From Marinilactibacillus sp042660675 (lineage in GTDB: Bacteria > Bacillota > Bacilli > Lactobacillales > Carnobacteriaceae_A), in NCBI RefSeq assembly GCF_042660675.1, contig NZ_JBHSUL010000027.1:62001-126000 (forward strand): a DNA stretch of 64,000 nt, in the 5' to 3' direction. Position numbers and translations under genes: made by a program. The notes beneath the pieces are model-generated. The model was given only the letters and a program-made list of their open reading frames with translations, had not been told where the DNA came from and did not search any database. Positions within the stretch are counted from its first letter, which is position 1. Every line of letters begins with the position of its first letter. Below, in pieces: positions 16,557 to 25,266 of the stretch.

Positions 16557-17144
16557 ATGTCACCATCAGATATTAAAAAAATTGTGAATTCTCAGAAAAT
16601 GTATGATGATACCCATGAAGATATTGAAAAAGCGCGACGAGAAGCAATCCTCTTATGTCGTCAGTACAATAAACTCGTCAACGATGAAAGTAACTATTAC
16701 AACAGCATACTGGAAAACCTTTTTGGATCCATTGGTGAAAATGTTTTTATCGAATCCAATTTCAGGTGTGAATTTGGATTCAATATTTATATAGGCGATA
16801 ACGTTTATATTAACCACGATATGATTATTTTAGATTGTAACGAAGTAAGAATCGGTCATGATGTCTACATTGGACCTAGGGTTGGAATCTACACAGGGAA
16901 TCACGCTGAAGACCCAGTAGAACGTGCTGATGGCGGAGTCTATGCAAAACCAGTGACTATTGGAGACAAAGTTTGGCTTTGCGGAGATGTAAAAATCGCT
17001 CAAGATGTAACTATTGGAGAAAATTCTATCATTGGTATGGGTAGTGTCGTATTAAATGATATCCCTCCAAATGTACTCGCTGCTGGCAATCCATGTAGAG
17101 TGATCAGACCGATAAAAGAATCAGATATTAAATGGCGTAAATAA
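16557..17144 (+). CDS. Sugar O-acetyltransferase, maltose acetyltransferase-like
   Basis: A 195-residue left-handed beta-helix enzyme. The N-terminal helical Mac domain (about residues 8-55) is followed by hexapeptide repeats from FRCEFGFNIYIGDNVYINHD to TIGENSIIGMGSVVLNDIPP. The catalytic His is in YTGNHAEDP (about residue 119) and the end ANPCRVIRPI matches maltose/galactoside acetyltransferases. These trimers acetylate sugars with acetyl-CoA. GAGGTG precedes the ATG. The upstream cre site and the DUF1349 gene 23 bases downstream suggest a carbohydrate-related operon under CcpA. Confidence 0.9.
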   Translation: MSPSDIKKIVNSQKMYDDTHEDIEKARREAILLCRQYNKLVNDESNYYNSILENLFGSIGENVFIESNFRCEFGFNIYIGDNVYINHDMIILDCNEVRIGHDVYIGPRVGIYTGNHAEDPVERADGGVYAKPVTIGDKVWLCGDVKIAQDVTIGENSIIGMGSVVLNDIPPNVLAAGNPCRVIRPIKESDIKWRK

Positions 17145-17167
17145 ATTGAATTTAAAGGAGAATAGAA

Positions 17168-17773
17168 TTGACTAGAATAGACTTAACACAATTTAGTTGG
17201 TTAAATGAAAGCCAAGCAAGATTTGAAAAAGATACTTTGATTATTGACGCCCCAGCTAAGACAGATTTCTTTTGCAATGAAGGATTCGTATCTGAAACAG
17301 GTGTAAGTCCAGATAACTTATCTAATGCACCTTTTTTGTACCAAGAAGTTGAAGGTGATTTTATAATGCACGTTGAGGTTTCTCATCCTTTTGCTGATTT
17401 GTATGATGCGGCTGTCCTCATGGTTATGGAAAATGAATCTTTATGGGCAAAAGCCTGTTTCGAGAACACAGACTTAGGTACCAAAGCAGTCGTCAGTGTC
17501 GTTACGAATCAAACTTCTGACGATGCGAATGGACCTACTATTGAACAAGATACCGTATGGCTGCAAGTTGCTAGAGTAGGACCTGCCTTTTCCTTTCATT
17601 ACTCTTTAGATGGCAACCAGTTCGATATGATGAGAGTATTTAATTTACCTGTTTCTTCAATTGTGAAAGTTGGGCTAGTAGCACAAGCCCCCGATGGACA
17701 AGGTGGACCACGATTTTTCAAAAACTTTTTACTAGAAAAACGGACGGTCAAAAATCTTCGTGAGGGTAAGTAA
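17168..17773 (+). CDS. DUF1349 domain protein
   Basis: A 201-residue soluble protein covering one DUF1349 domain, a beta-sandwich related to concanavalin A-like lectins/glucanases. Typical features: KTDFFCNEGF, FLYQEVEGDFIMHVEVS, DLYDAAVLMV, WAKACFENTD and the end GLVAQAPDGQGGPRFFKNFLLE. Members lie near sugar-metabolism genes (Bacillus YoaS type) but have no proven activity. TTG start with AAAGGAG 8 bases upstream. Cotranscribed with the acetyltransferase. Confidence 0.88.
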   Translation: MTRIDLTQFSWLNESQARFEKDTLIIDAPAKTDFFCNEGFVSETGVSPDNLSNAPFLYQEVEGDFIMHVEVSHPFADLYDAAVLMVMENESLWAKACFENTDLGTKAVVSVVTNQTSDDANGPTIEQDTVWLQVARVGPAFSFHYSLDGNQFDMMRVFNLPVSSIVKVGLVAQAPDGQGGPRFFKNFLLEKRTVKNLREGK

Positions 17774-17788
17774 TTTAAAGTGCTCAAA

Positions 17789-17826
17789 AAAATCGCTTTG
17801 CCCATTTATTTGGGTGAAGCGATTTT
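17789..17826 (+). terminator. Terminator of the acetyltransferase/DUF1349 operon
   Basis: AAAATCGCTT.CCC pairs with GGG..AAGCGATTTT and is followed by CTTT. Confidence 0.85.
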
Positions 17827-17845
17827 CTTTATGTTTAAATTGGTA

Positions 17846-18262
17846 TTAATTAAACCCATAAAAAAATAACATAAATGGATAGTATGCCATTATGCCTAAA
17901 CCTGCTAATAACAGAGATGGTCCTGTGAGCGCAATATATTTAGTCGGCTTCGAAAAATGGTCTTGTTTCATGATCCATTGCCCAAATAACACTATAGCTG
18001 TCACTATGAGTGGAAGAAAAAGCAGAAGATATGAATACGCTAGTCCTTCAAAATAAAATCCCCTTGATATAGTCTCGTCAGAAAAGATGTCGTAAAAGAA
18101 CATAGGAAATCCTATATAAAAAATAATAAAGCTGAAACTTACCAAAATTGAATAGATACGAAATATCATTTTGTACTTTGTGGAAACATGGAGACTAAAA
18201 GATATTATGATATGTATTATCACAATTACAATTGCTGCTTTAACATCCAACGGAAATAACAT
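17846..18262 (-). CDS. Four-helix membrane protein of unknown function
   Basis: A 138-residue, very hydrophobic protein with four predicted membrane helices (about residues 10-28, 36-58, 76-98, 112-134) and few polar residues outside loops. No motif recognised. GAGGAG lies 7 bases before the ATG at 18262, which is preferred to one two codons upstream. Single gene. Confidence 0.65.
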   Translation of the reverse strand: MLFPLDVKAAIVIVIIHIIISFSLHVSTKYKMIFRIYSILVSFSFIIFYIGFPMFFYDIFSDETISRGFYFEGLAYSYLLLFLPLIVTAIVLFGQWIMKQDHFSKPTKYIALTGPSLLLAGLGIMAYYPFMLFFYGFN

Positions 18263-18417
18263 GTGCATGCTCCTCTATTCATATAGTTTTATTATAGCTT
18301 ATATCTAGATAATAGTTTAGAAAAATATAAAGGTTTATATACTCCTAAATAAATTTATAAATACGATTTCATTTCACTTGAAGTTATGGTACTTTTATTC
18401 AAAGGAGTTGTTTGATT

Positions 18418-18846
18418 ATGAGTGTAACGATCAAAAGAAGTGTTGGAGCATTCAGTGTGATGAGTAATATTTCAGTCAAGATGGACGATGTTGTTTTAGA
18501 AAAGCTTGCGCCTGGAGAATCTGTTACTTTTGAAATTCCCAAAGAACAAGAAACCATCAAAATCAGCACCGCTTTAACCAGTAAAATATTTACCGTGGAA
18601 GATGGGGAGACGTTTGATATTGTAAGATATAATCTCATGTGGGGATTAAGATATTTAATTTGTTTTGCTCTGATGATTACAGCCCTCATCCCTTTTTTTA
18701 ATGATTTCTCAATGACTCGTTCAACTATCTACATGCAACTTTTCTTTATCATAGGGCTGACTATTTTTGATATGTTTGTACCAAAGTATTTGATTAAACG
18801 AACATCGGAGATGTCTGAAAAAGAGCAACATTGGAATAGTTATTAA
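18418..18846 (+). CDS. Small membrane protein, paralogue 1 of a four-member local family
   Basis: A 142-residue protein: an N-terminal beta-rich domain of about 70 residues (MSVTIKRSVGAFSVMSNISV, then ESVTFEIPKEQETIKIS and VEDGETFDI) followed by two membrane helices (about 80-100 and 108-128). Three more proteins with the same MS[IV][TK]IxR start, a central strand pair, an EDG/KDG turn and two helices lie within 3 kb. The domain could be a PEGA-like or Ig-like module, but I recognise no named family. AAAGGAG precedes the ATG at 18418. First of a run of same-strand genes. Confidence 0.7.
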   Translation: MSVTIKRSVGAFSVMSNISVKMDDVVLEKLAPGESVTFEIPKEQETIKISTALTSKIFTVEDGETFDIVRYNLMWGLRYLICFALMITALIPFFNDFSMTRSTIYMQLFFIIGLTIFDMFVPKYLIKRTSEMSEKEQHWNSY

Positions 18847-18866
18847 TAACGATGGAGGTAACTTAA

Positions 18867-19244
18867 ATGAGTATTAAAATCCATAGAAATACTAAGAATT
18901 CGTCTTTCGTATTGAATCTTAAAATCGATAATCAACGTATCGAAAGCATCCGTTCAAACCAGATGCTTGAGCTCGATATCCCTGATCAAACCGCTACCAT
19001 TGCACTCAAGCAATTTGCTGTTAGGAACAAATCTATTACTATCGAAGATGGAGATTCTATAGAAATTACAGTGAAATCCAGTTTTAACTATTATTATTGG
19101 ACACTGATTATTGCCTTCACTTCTCTATTCTTTATTCTTAGTCCTAAATGGAAATTAGTTTTAGTTTTTCTATTGCTACTTGGATCTTTGATAGTAGGAT
19201 TTTTTTATAGTTTTTATGAGTTGAAGATCATAAAAAAGCTTTGA
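18867..19244 (+). CDS. Small membrane protein, paralogue 2
   Basis: A 125-residue protein with MSIKIHRNTKNSSFVLNLKI at the N-terminus, the TATIALKQ strand, the IEDGDSIEI turn (about residue 66) and two closely spaced membrane helices (about 77-92 and 96-113), ending FYELKIIKKL. It shares its plan, length and start with the neighbours at 18418, 19284 and 21092. GGAGG lies before the ATG. Gap to paralogue 1 is 20 bases. Confidence 0.7.
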   Translation: MSIKIHRNTKNSSFVLNLKIDNQRIESIRSNQMLELDIPDQTATIALKQFAVRNKSITIEDGDSIEITVKSSFNYYYWTLIIAFTSLFFILSPKWKLVLVFLLLLGSLIVGFFYSFYELKIIKKL

Positions 19245-19283
19245 AATGAATCATTCTATATTAAATTTTGGGAGGAAGTCTAA

Positions 19284-19661
19284 GTGAGTATTACAATACA
19301 TAGAAACACCGGCCTCATGGGCTCAGGTGGATTAATGAAAATCAAGGTCAATGATCAAACAGAAAAGCTTAAGCTGGATGAACCGAACATTATCCACATA
19401 AAAGAAAATATAGCTACAATTGAATTAAAGGAATTGGGTACTCAAAGACAGATAGTCAATGTCAAAGACGGAGCTGCGCTAGAAATCAAGACAAGAAAAT
19501 GGTACACACCTATGATTTTTTCTATCATTATATTGCTTGTCATAGCTAATTCTATATTAGGTGTCAGCAACTTTTGGAAATCCCTTCTAGTAATAATACC
19601 CGTTTTTTTCGTTACGAACTATTTTTTCCCACCCTACGAATTGTCCATTATTGAAGACTAA
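19284..19661 (+). CDS. Small membrane protein, paralogue 3
   Basis: A 125-residue protein beginning MSITIHRNTGLMGSGGLMKI, with IATIELKELG, VKDGAALEI (about residues 73-81) and two membrane helices (about 85-103 and 104-116), ending PPYELSIIED. The GLMGSGG loop is glycine-rich as in paralogue 4. A GTG start follows GGAGG at 19271-19275. Same family as the neighbours. Confidence 0.7.
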   Translation: MSITIHRNTGLMGSGGLMKIKVNDQTEKLKLDEPNIIHIKENIATIELKELGTQRQIVNVKDGAALEIKTRKWYTPMIFSIIILLVIANSILGVSNFWKSLLVIIPVFFVTNYFFPPYELSIIED

Positions 19662-19704
19662 CCCATACGCTGCTTTTATCTGTCCTATAATTGGAGGAAT
19701 ATAA

Positions 19705-20529
19705 ATGATCAAACGTATCAAAAGTCATAAAGTGCTCAGCTTTCTCCTTTTTCTCATTCCGTTACTTTTAATTTGGATCATATGGGGCAACACGCATATT
19801 GAGACAAAATGGTATAAGTTAATTGATGATGAAGTGCCAAGCGATTTCGACAACTATACAATCGCTCAAGTATCTGATTTACATAATAAGGACTGGGGTA
19901 ATAAACTTATCAGAGAATTGGAAGCGGCTTATCCAGATATCATTGTGGTAACTGGTGATCTGATTGATTCAAGAAATACCGATATTCCTGTTGCTGTTGA
20001 GTTTATTGAAAGAGCTGCTCAAATTGCGCCTGTCTATTTCGTTACGGGTAATCACGAAGCTAGAAGCAGTCAGTATGAAGAACTAATTGAGGCTATCAAT
20101 CAAACCGTCATTCTTTTAGATAATCGAACGTTTACCTTATCTTCCGGAGTTAGTGAGCTGACTCTTTTAGGAATAGAAGATCCTTCATTTCCTGGAGCAG
20201 ACCCAGAAAATGAGTTAGAAAGCCTCACAGAGGATGTTGAAGGATTTAAAATTCTTTTATCTCATCGCCCTGAACTGTTCGATTTATATGTCAAACAGGA
20301 TATTGACCTAGTCTTCAGTGGTCATGCTCATGGCGGTCAGTTTAGACTTCCTTTTATTGGTGGTCTTATCGCACCCGATCAAGGACTTTTCCCAAAATAT
20401 ACAGAAGGTATTTACACTGAAGAAGATACGAATATGGTTGTTAGTAGAGGGCTTGGAAATAGCTTATTCCCTTTTAGGATCAACAATAAGCCCGAACTCA
20501 TTTTTTTACGATTTTCAACAAGGTATTAA
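19705..20529 (+). CDS. Membrane-anchored metallophosphoesterase, YkuE/YaeI-like
   Basis: A 274-residue calcineurin-like phosphoesterase with an N-terminal anchor (about residues 11-27, VLSFLLFLIPLLLIWIIW). All metal-site motifs are visible: D-x-H in QVSDLHN (about 56-60), GD in VTGDLID (about 85-90), GNHE in VTGNHEA (about 115-120), H in LLSHRPE and GHAHGGQ (about 206-212). The relatives act on phosphate esters at the membrane surface, in some cases lipid-linked. GGAGG precedes the ATG. It sits inside the array of small paralogous membrane proteins, 43 bases after the third, and may work with them in the envelope. Confidence 0.9.
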   Translation: MIKRIKSHKVLSFLLFLIPLLLIWIIWGNTHIETKWYKLIDDEVPSDFDNYTIAQVSDLHNKDWGNKLIRELEAAYPDIIVVTGDLIDSRNTDIPVAVEFIERAAQIAPVYFVTGNHEARSSQYEELIEAINQTVILLDNRTFTLSSGVSELTLLGIEDPSFPGADPENELESLTEDVEGFKILLSHRPELFDLYVKQDIDLVFSGHAHGGQFRLPFIGGLIAPDQGLFPKYTEGIYTEEDTNMVVSRGLGNSLFPFRINNKPELIFLRFSTRY

Positions 20530-20552
20530 CAAGACCTTTGAGGAGTGATCTT

Positions 20553-20912
20553 TTGAATTCAAAAATGCTTAAAAAAATCAGTTTGTTAAGCTATTTATTT
20601 CCTTATGTATTTCTATCAATGTATACAGATTTCGCTTTCGGAAGTATGTGGATGTATCTATTCATGCTAATCGCATTTATCGCTCTCAGTTTGTTTTTAA
20701 CAAAAAACAATCAGCAAGAACTTATTGTTAAAGGAAATATCATTAGTTTCTGCTCTTCAGCTTTATTGATTTTTGCTAGTGGTTTGATAGAAAATCAATG
20801 GTATTTTAAACCATTTTCAGCAATAGGTCTTTTACTTTTTGTGACAATTATAATGATATTTTTTCAAATATTTTGCTTCAAACTCTATTCTAAGAAAAGA
20901 GTTTATCGATGA
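20553..20912 (+). CDS. Four-helix membrane protein of unknown function
   Basis: A 119-residue hydrophobic protein with four membrane segments (about residues 10-25, 30-46, 60-78, 86-108) and a basic C-terminus (KLYSKKRVYR). TTG at 20553 is chosen because GAGGAGTG is 7 bases upstream; ATG at 20568 is possible. It follows the phosphoesterase by 23 bases, in the same operon. No family recognised. Confidence 0.6.
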   Translation: MNSKMLKKISLLSYLFPYVFLSMYTDFAFGSMWMYLFMLIAFIALSLFLTKNNQQELIVKGNIISFCSSALLIFASGLIENQWYFKPFSAIGLLLFVTIIMIFFQIFCFKLYSKKRVYR

Positions 20913-21049
20913 AATTTTTTATCGTTAGTGAACCAGGTCGCTCAGGTGGTTCGTTTAATGGGAATTGCCGTCTATTCATGACTTTAAGTGTGTTGTTCAT
21001 GATGATCATTAACGATAAAGAGTCGCTAACTTTTACAATTGTTATTTAA
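20909..21049 (+). CDS. Possible 46-residue coupled ORF within an inverted-repeat element
   Basis: An ATG overlaps the preceding stop codon (ATGA) and opens a 46-codon frame (MKFFIVSEPGRSGGSFNGNC...), with a hydrophobic centre. The same DNA carries an imperfect inverted repeat, TTTATCGTTAGTGA at about 20916-20929 and its near complement at about 21004-21018, with a smaller GAACC/GGTTC hairpin inside. It may be a structured element instead of a gene. Confidence 0.3.
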   Translation: MKFFIVSEPGRSGGSFNGNCRLFMTLSVLFMMIINDKESLTFTIVI

Positions 21050-21091
21050 ATAGGGTTCAATGAAGGTATAGAGTATAGAAAGGATGAGTTC

Positions 21092-21487
21092 ATGAGTGTT
21101 ACCATCGTTAGAAAGACCGGTTTGTTGGGATCACCAGGATTTATGACCATTAAAATAGGTGGTCAACCCGATGAAAAAATTGCAGGTCCATCTTCTGAAT
21201 TAGATTTGAATACTAATCAAACAGTCATTCGCGCAAAATTATTTGGATGTAAAAGTAATCTGCTACCTGTTAAAGACGGTCAAAAAGTAGAAATATCTAC
21301 TCGTTTCTGGTCATTAATCAGTATTATTTTATTCGTCGTTCTCCTTAACTTGTCTAGGCAGATAGTCCCATCCGAATATCTATTTCTTTTCAATTTCGGG
21401 TTGCTTGCGACTTTTATTATCATAAACTTGGTGTTTCCTGTTTATCAATTGAAGTTGTTACCTGTCATTCCTCCAGAAAATTATTAA
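21092..21487 (+). CDS. Small membrane protein, paralogue 4
   Basis: A 131-residue protein starting MSVTIVRKTGLLGSPGFMTI, with TVIRAKLFG, VKDGQKVEI (about residues 70-78) and two membrane helices (about 82-100 and 107-122), ending VYQLKLLPVIPPENY. The N-terminal half closely follows paralogue 3 (RxTGLxGSxGxMxIK). AAAGGATG precedes the ATG. Last gene before a terminator. Confidence 0.7.
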   Translation: MSVTIVRKTGLLGSPGFMTIKIGGQPDEKIAGPSSELDLNTNQTVIRAKLFGCKSNLLPVKDGQKVEISTRFWSLISIILFVVLLNLSRQIVPSEYLFLFNFGLLATFIIINLVFPVYQLKLLPVIPPENY

Positions 21488-21489
21488 AA

Positions 21490-21526
21490 AAAGCCAGTAG
21501 ACTCCTAAAAGGAATCTGCTGGTTTC
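21490..21526. terminator. Bidirectional terminator
   Basis: CCAG.AGA.TCCT pairs with AGGA.TCT.CTGG, flanked by A and T runs. Its right arm overlaps the last codons of the convergent lipoprotein gene. Confidence 0.85.
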
Positions 21527-22122
21527 TCTATAATATTGATGAGACTGCTTGTAATTTTTCGAGTAAAATCATTCTCTATCGCTTCATCCGTAGTTTGTAC
21601 TACTGTAAATAGCAAATTTTTATAACTCAATGTGATCAGTTCAGATTTTTTATTTAACTCACTTAAACCCTCTGAAGAAAGATCACTACTGTAATATACC
21701 ATATCATCTCCTATGAATTGTTCAGTGTATGCAATGATCACTTTAATTAATATCGATTTTTCTTCGTTTTCTAAGTAAAGCACTCTTTGTGTTGGATCTA
21801 TTGCGCTATCGCGATTTCCATCTAGAGTTAATATGTCTCTTTTACCAAAAGTCATCGACTTATCTACAGCTGTAAAATGATTATTATTTTCGGTATGAGT
21901 TATGTCCATATCCTTTATCTTCAAATTTTTTAATATTCTTTTGTATAATTGTTCAAAGCTTTCGTAATCGAATTTTCTCTCCAAATCTTCTACTTCCGTA
22001 TTTGCTTCTACTATTTCTTCCACTAACTCTGTTTTTGGTTCAACTTCTACGGATTCTTCAAGACTTGAACATCCGGCAATCAAAAACAACAGTAACAGAC
22101 TCGACCATTTTATTTTCCTCAC
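21505..22122 (-). CDS. Lipoprotein of unknown function
   Basis: A 205-residue secreted lipoprotein. The N-terminus has a basic start (MRKIKW), hydrophobic core (SSLLLLFLIAG) and lipobox LIAGC with Cys about residue 17, followed by an acidic linker (SLEESVEVEPKTELVEEIVEA). The remaining 150 residues form a mixed globular domain without recognised motif. A GTG start at 22122 has GGTGGAGG upstream. Attached to the outer face of the membrane; single gene. Confidence 0.78.
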   Translation of the reverse strand: MRKIKWSSLLLLFLIAGCSSLEESVEVEPKTELVEEIVEANTEVEDLERKFDYESFEQLYKRILKNLKIKDMDITHTENNNHFTAVDKSMTFGKRDILTLDGNRDSAIDPTQRVLYLENEEKSILIKVIIAYTEQFIGDDMVYYSSDLSSEGLSELNKKSELITLSYKNLLFTVVQTTDEAIENDFTRKITSSLINIIEKPADSF

Positions 22123-22222
22123 ATAGTTTCCTCCACCCATCTTTTATTAATAAGATTATACTTGTTTATAGATATAATAGACATATATTTTTGTTACCGC
22201 TTTATTAAATGATTGAATAGAA

Positions 22223-22259
22223 AGAACCCTCATCAAATTTTCTGTCTGATAAGGGTTCT
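22223..22259 (-). terminator. Terminator of the chemoreceptor gene
   Basis: AGAACCCT.ATCA pairs with TGAT.AGGGTTCT; a T-rich tail follows on the minus strand. Confidence 0.85.
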
Positions 22260-22267
22260 ACTATTCT

Positions 22268-23956
22268 TTAAACTTTAAATAAACTCACTTTGCTTTGCAG
22301 TTCTTGTGCCATTTCTGCAAGGTCATTGGAGGCGGCTGTGATTTCTTCCATTGAGGCATTTTGTTCTTCTGTAGATGATGCAACATCTTCTACTTTAGTT
22401 GAAATTTCTTCAATTGCACCGGTTACTTCATTGATCATCGATTCTAGTTCTGATGAATGATTCGCAACAATGCTTCCTTCTTTTTCAGCGGAACTGGATT
22501 CTTGATTCAATCGGTTAATGTAATTGGTCAACTTTTCAAATACTTTTCCAGCCTCTTGCACACTTTCTTCCCCGTGAACAACTGCTTCATCTGCTTCCTT
22601 CATAGAAAGAGAAGATTTTGAAATGTTTCCTTGGATTTCGCTAATTATGGATTCGATCTGTTTTGTAGCGTTGGCAGATTTCTCCGCAAGATTTCTGATT
22701 TCCTCAGCTACTACCGCAAATCCTTTTCCTTGCTCACCTGCACGTGCTGCTTCAATCGCTGCGTTTAATGCTAGTAAGTTGGTTTGTTCTGAAATTTCGT
22801 TGATAAACGAAACGATTTTTTCTACTTCTAGAGATTGAGTGCTCAGTACATCTACATACGATGATGTCTGATCTGTTTTTTCTTTGATGGTATGCATATC
22901 TGAAACAGATTCTTGAATAATTGATTCACCATTTGTAACGTTTTGTTGAACAGATTCTACTGAAGTATGAATCACTTTAATCCGTTTAGACATATTCGCA
23001 ATATTTTGAATAATATCTGAAATCGTCTGATTCACTTTACTCGTTTTTTCGGATTGAGTCATTGTAGTGTCTGCCATTGAATTCATTGATTCTGTAATCA
23101 CTTCTGTCGCTTTTGAAGATTCAGAAGAACTCGCAAGCAATTCTTCTGACGAAGCAGCTACTGAATTGGCTTGCTCATCTACGTGATGTAACAAATTAGC
23201 GAGTTGTGATCTCATAATGTTGAAACTTTCTCCAATAAGACCAATTTCATCGTAATAAGTGACATTGACTTCCTTAGTAAAGTCTCCTTGACCACCTTGC
23301 TCCAATACAGTTGAAACTTCCGCAAATCGTCTTTTTAGTTGCTTATTGAATAGCGACAAGATAATGATGAATACGATAACTGCAAGCGTCATTACAATAA
23401 GTAGCACTGAAAAAATGGACCAAATTGACTCATTGATCATTTGTTGGGAAACACCAACAAACCACATACCTACCACGTTACCCGTAGCGTCATATATCGG
23501 CTCATAAGCAGTTTGGTTCTTTTCTCCGGCAACTACTGCCGTTCCAATATATGTTTCTTCATTCTCTAGAACTGCTGTGACCACTTCTTCTGAAGCGACT
23601 GTCCCGACTACACGCTGGCCATCTCTTTCGACCGTTGTCGCTACTCTTGAGTCTCCTAAAAAAAGTGTGGAAGGACCATTAGTGATCGCTGTGACTCTAT
23701 CTACCATGTCATTGCTAACGGGCACTTGACCTTTGTATAATTCCCCGCTCACAACATTCCAGTCCCCCGGATACCAGTAATCTAATACCTCTTCCGTCAA
23801 CTTCAAATCTGTCTGAGCTTTTTCACTAGTCATTTCCTCAATCGTTTCAGTCGTTTTAACATAAATCGTCAACCCTAGACTGATAAATACTACTGCAAAT
23901 AATACTGCAATAATGATACTCATTTGGCTTGTTAATTTAAGACCTTTCTTCTTCAA
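22268..23956 (-). CDS. Methyl-accepting chemotaxis protein with extracytoplasmic sensor
   Basis: A 562-residue receptor: membrane helix (about residues 9-32), an extracytoplasmic single-Cache-type sensor of about 145 residues (to about 178, ending GMWFVGVSQQMI), second helix (about 184-208), HAMP (about 209-262) and a long cytoplasmic coiled coil. The signalling hairpin tip is the invariant EISEQTNLLALNAAIEAARA with EQGKGFAVVAEEIRNLAEKS. TTG start at 23956 lies 8 bases after GAGGG. It implies that the organism is motile and has CheA/CheW elsewhere. Ligand unknown. Single gene. Confidence 0.92.
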   Translation of the reverse strand: MKKKGLKLTSQMSIIIAVLFAVVFISLGLTIYVKTTETIEEMTSEKAQTDLKLTEEVLDYWYPGDWNVVSGELYKGQVPVSNDMVDRVTAITNGPSTLFLGDSRVATTVERDGQRVVGTVASEEVVTAVLENEETYIGTAVVAGEKNQTAYEPIYDATGNVVGMWFVGVSQQMINESIWSIFSVLLIVMTLAVIVFIIILSLFNKQLKRRFAEVSTVLEQGGQGDFTKEVNVTYYDEIGLIGESFNIMRSQLANLLHHVDEQANSVAASSEELLASSSESSKATEVITESMNSMADTTMTQSEKTSKVNQTISDIIQNIANMSKRIKVIHTSVESVQQNVTNGESIIQESVSDMHTIKEKTDQTSSYVDVLSTQSLEVEKIVSFINEISEQTNLLALNAAIEAARAGEQGKGFAVVAEEIRNLAEKSANATKQIESIISEIQGNISKSSLSMKEADEAVVHGEESVQEAGKVFEKLTNYINRLNQESSSAEKEGSIVANHSSELESMINEVTGAIEEISTKVEDVASSTEEQNASMEEITAASNDLAEMAQELQSKVSLFKV

Positions 23957-24045
23957 TACACATTCCCTCATCTTTTCTTATTTTTGTACTCTCCTATCTA
24001 TTGTTATCGGAACAACTTCAGTTTATTTAAAGTAAGTTTAAAAAA

Positions 24046-24083
24046 AGCTTCTACCAATGGTTTAACCCCATTCGGTAGAAGCT
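24046..24083 (-). terminator. Terminator of the phosphoesterase at 24112
   Basis: AGCTTCTACC pairs with GGTAGAAGCT (10 bp perfect) with inner ATGG/CCAT pairing; TTTTTT follows on the minus strand. Confidence 0.9.
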
Positions 24084-24111
24084 CTTTATCATACATTTTA
24101 CAAAATCAAAT

Positions 24112-25101
24112 TCACATATGTTTTTCTCTGAAAGCTGCTCGGTCTTCTCTCTCTTTTTTTGTGCGCTGTAGCTTGAGTTTCGCTAGATATTCTACTACCT
24201 CTTTGGGTTTACGAATATCAAATAGCTCAACTGGTTCTGGACCTCTCATCGTTTCTCTTTCAATATACAATTGACCCTTTTCATTAACTTTTTCTTTCCA
24301 TCTCACCAAGCGAACCATCCCTTCCGAAAGTTCGATTGCCGTAATACTTGCAGGATAGATACCACAGCCGGTATTGAAATAGGGACGATCATTATTTTTA
24401 GGAAACTTGAATCGATGAGTATGACCACAAATTAACATTTTCCTATTCTTTTGGATCCATTTACTATAATTCCGTTCAATCTTGTGTCGTTTATTGACAT
24501 TTTTGATAGGACTTGCCGGGTTTCTAATTCCAAAACGGTGCAAGAAACGCCAGAAATATTTCAGTGATAGCATGGTGAAAAACCAGAACTGATCATTTGG
24601 TGCATCCCCTTGATGGCCATGTAATACAAATATTTCCTGACTCGTTTGACGATGCTTGAGAACAAGGGCCTCTATCGGCTCTAGTCCTTTCATAAAATCA
24701 AAATATTCTTCTGTATACTCATCATAATTAACATAAAAATTCTTTTCTACATACTTTTTATTTCTTAAAAAGAGGTCATGGTTTCCGTAAATTCGAATAT
24801 AACGATCATCGTCATAATACTTTTTGATTGTTTCATATACACCGACGTAGGCATTCTTGATATGTTCAAACTCAGAATACTCTAAAAGTTCTTCGCCATC
24901 ACCTACTTCTACAAATGTATACTCACTCTCATAATATTCGTTCAGTGCATGCGTAAACAAGTTCTGACTTCTCAGAAATTCATCAGACACACTACCATCG
25001 CCTCGATGGGCATCACTCATAAAGACGATACGAGAGTGATCGTCAAAATACAGTTGTTTTGCATTCTGATAAGCTTCTGTCAATCTTTTGTCTGTAAACA
25101 T
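24112..25101 (-). CDS. Cytosolic metallophosphoesterase
   Basis: A 329-residue calcineurin-like phosphoesterase without signal or anchor. Metal-ligand motifs: FMSDAHRGDG (about residues 28-37), VGDGEE (GD), IYGNHDLF (about 105-112), VLHGHQGDA (about 157-165) and CGHTHRF (about 216-222). The D-A-H variant with a following HRGDG is found in a Firmicute family of putative serine/threonine phosphatase or nucleotidase type; the substrate is unknown. AGGAG lies before the ATG. Single gene. Confidence 0.88.
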   Translation of the reverse strand: MFTDKRLTEAYQNAKQLYFDDHSRIVFMSDAHRGDGSVSDEFLRSQNLFTHALNEYYESEYTFVEVGDGEELLEYSEFEHIKNAYVGVYETIKKYYDDDRYIRIYGNHDLFLRNKKYVEKNFYVNYDEYTEEYFDFMKGLEPIEALVLKHRQTSQEIFVLHGHQGDAPNDQFWFFTMLSLKYFWRFLHRFGIRNPASPIKNVNKRHKIERNYSKWIQKNRKMLICGHTHRFKFPKNNDRPYFNTGCGIYPASITAIELSEGMVRLVRWKEKVNEKGQLYIERETMRGPEPVELFDIRKPKEVVEYLAKLKLQRTKKEREDRAAFREKHM

Positions 25102-25225
25102 CTTATTATTCTCCTATTAAACCATATTTCTCTTATCCCTAGTATACGGTATGCAGGTTAAAATAATAAAGTAATTGCTCGTAAGAATTCAAAACAGATA
25201 TATAAAGAATGGATTTGCAAAAAAA

Positions 25226-25259
25226 AAATCACCAACGACTGTTCTATCGTTAGTGATTT
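25226..25259 (-). terminator. Terminator of the first MarR/ABC operon
   Basis: AAATCAC.AACGA pairs with TCGTT.GTGATTT; a long T run follows on the minus strand. Confidence 0.9.
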
Positions 25260-25266
25260 CTCATGA

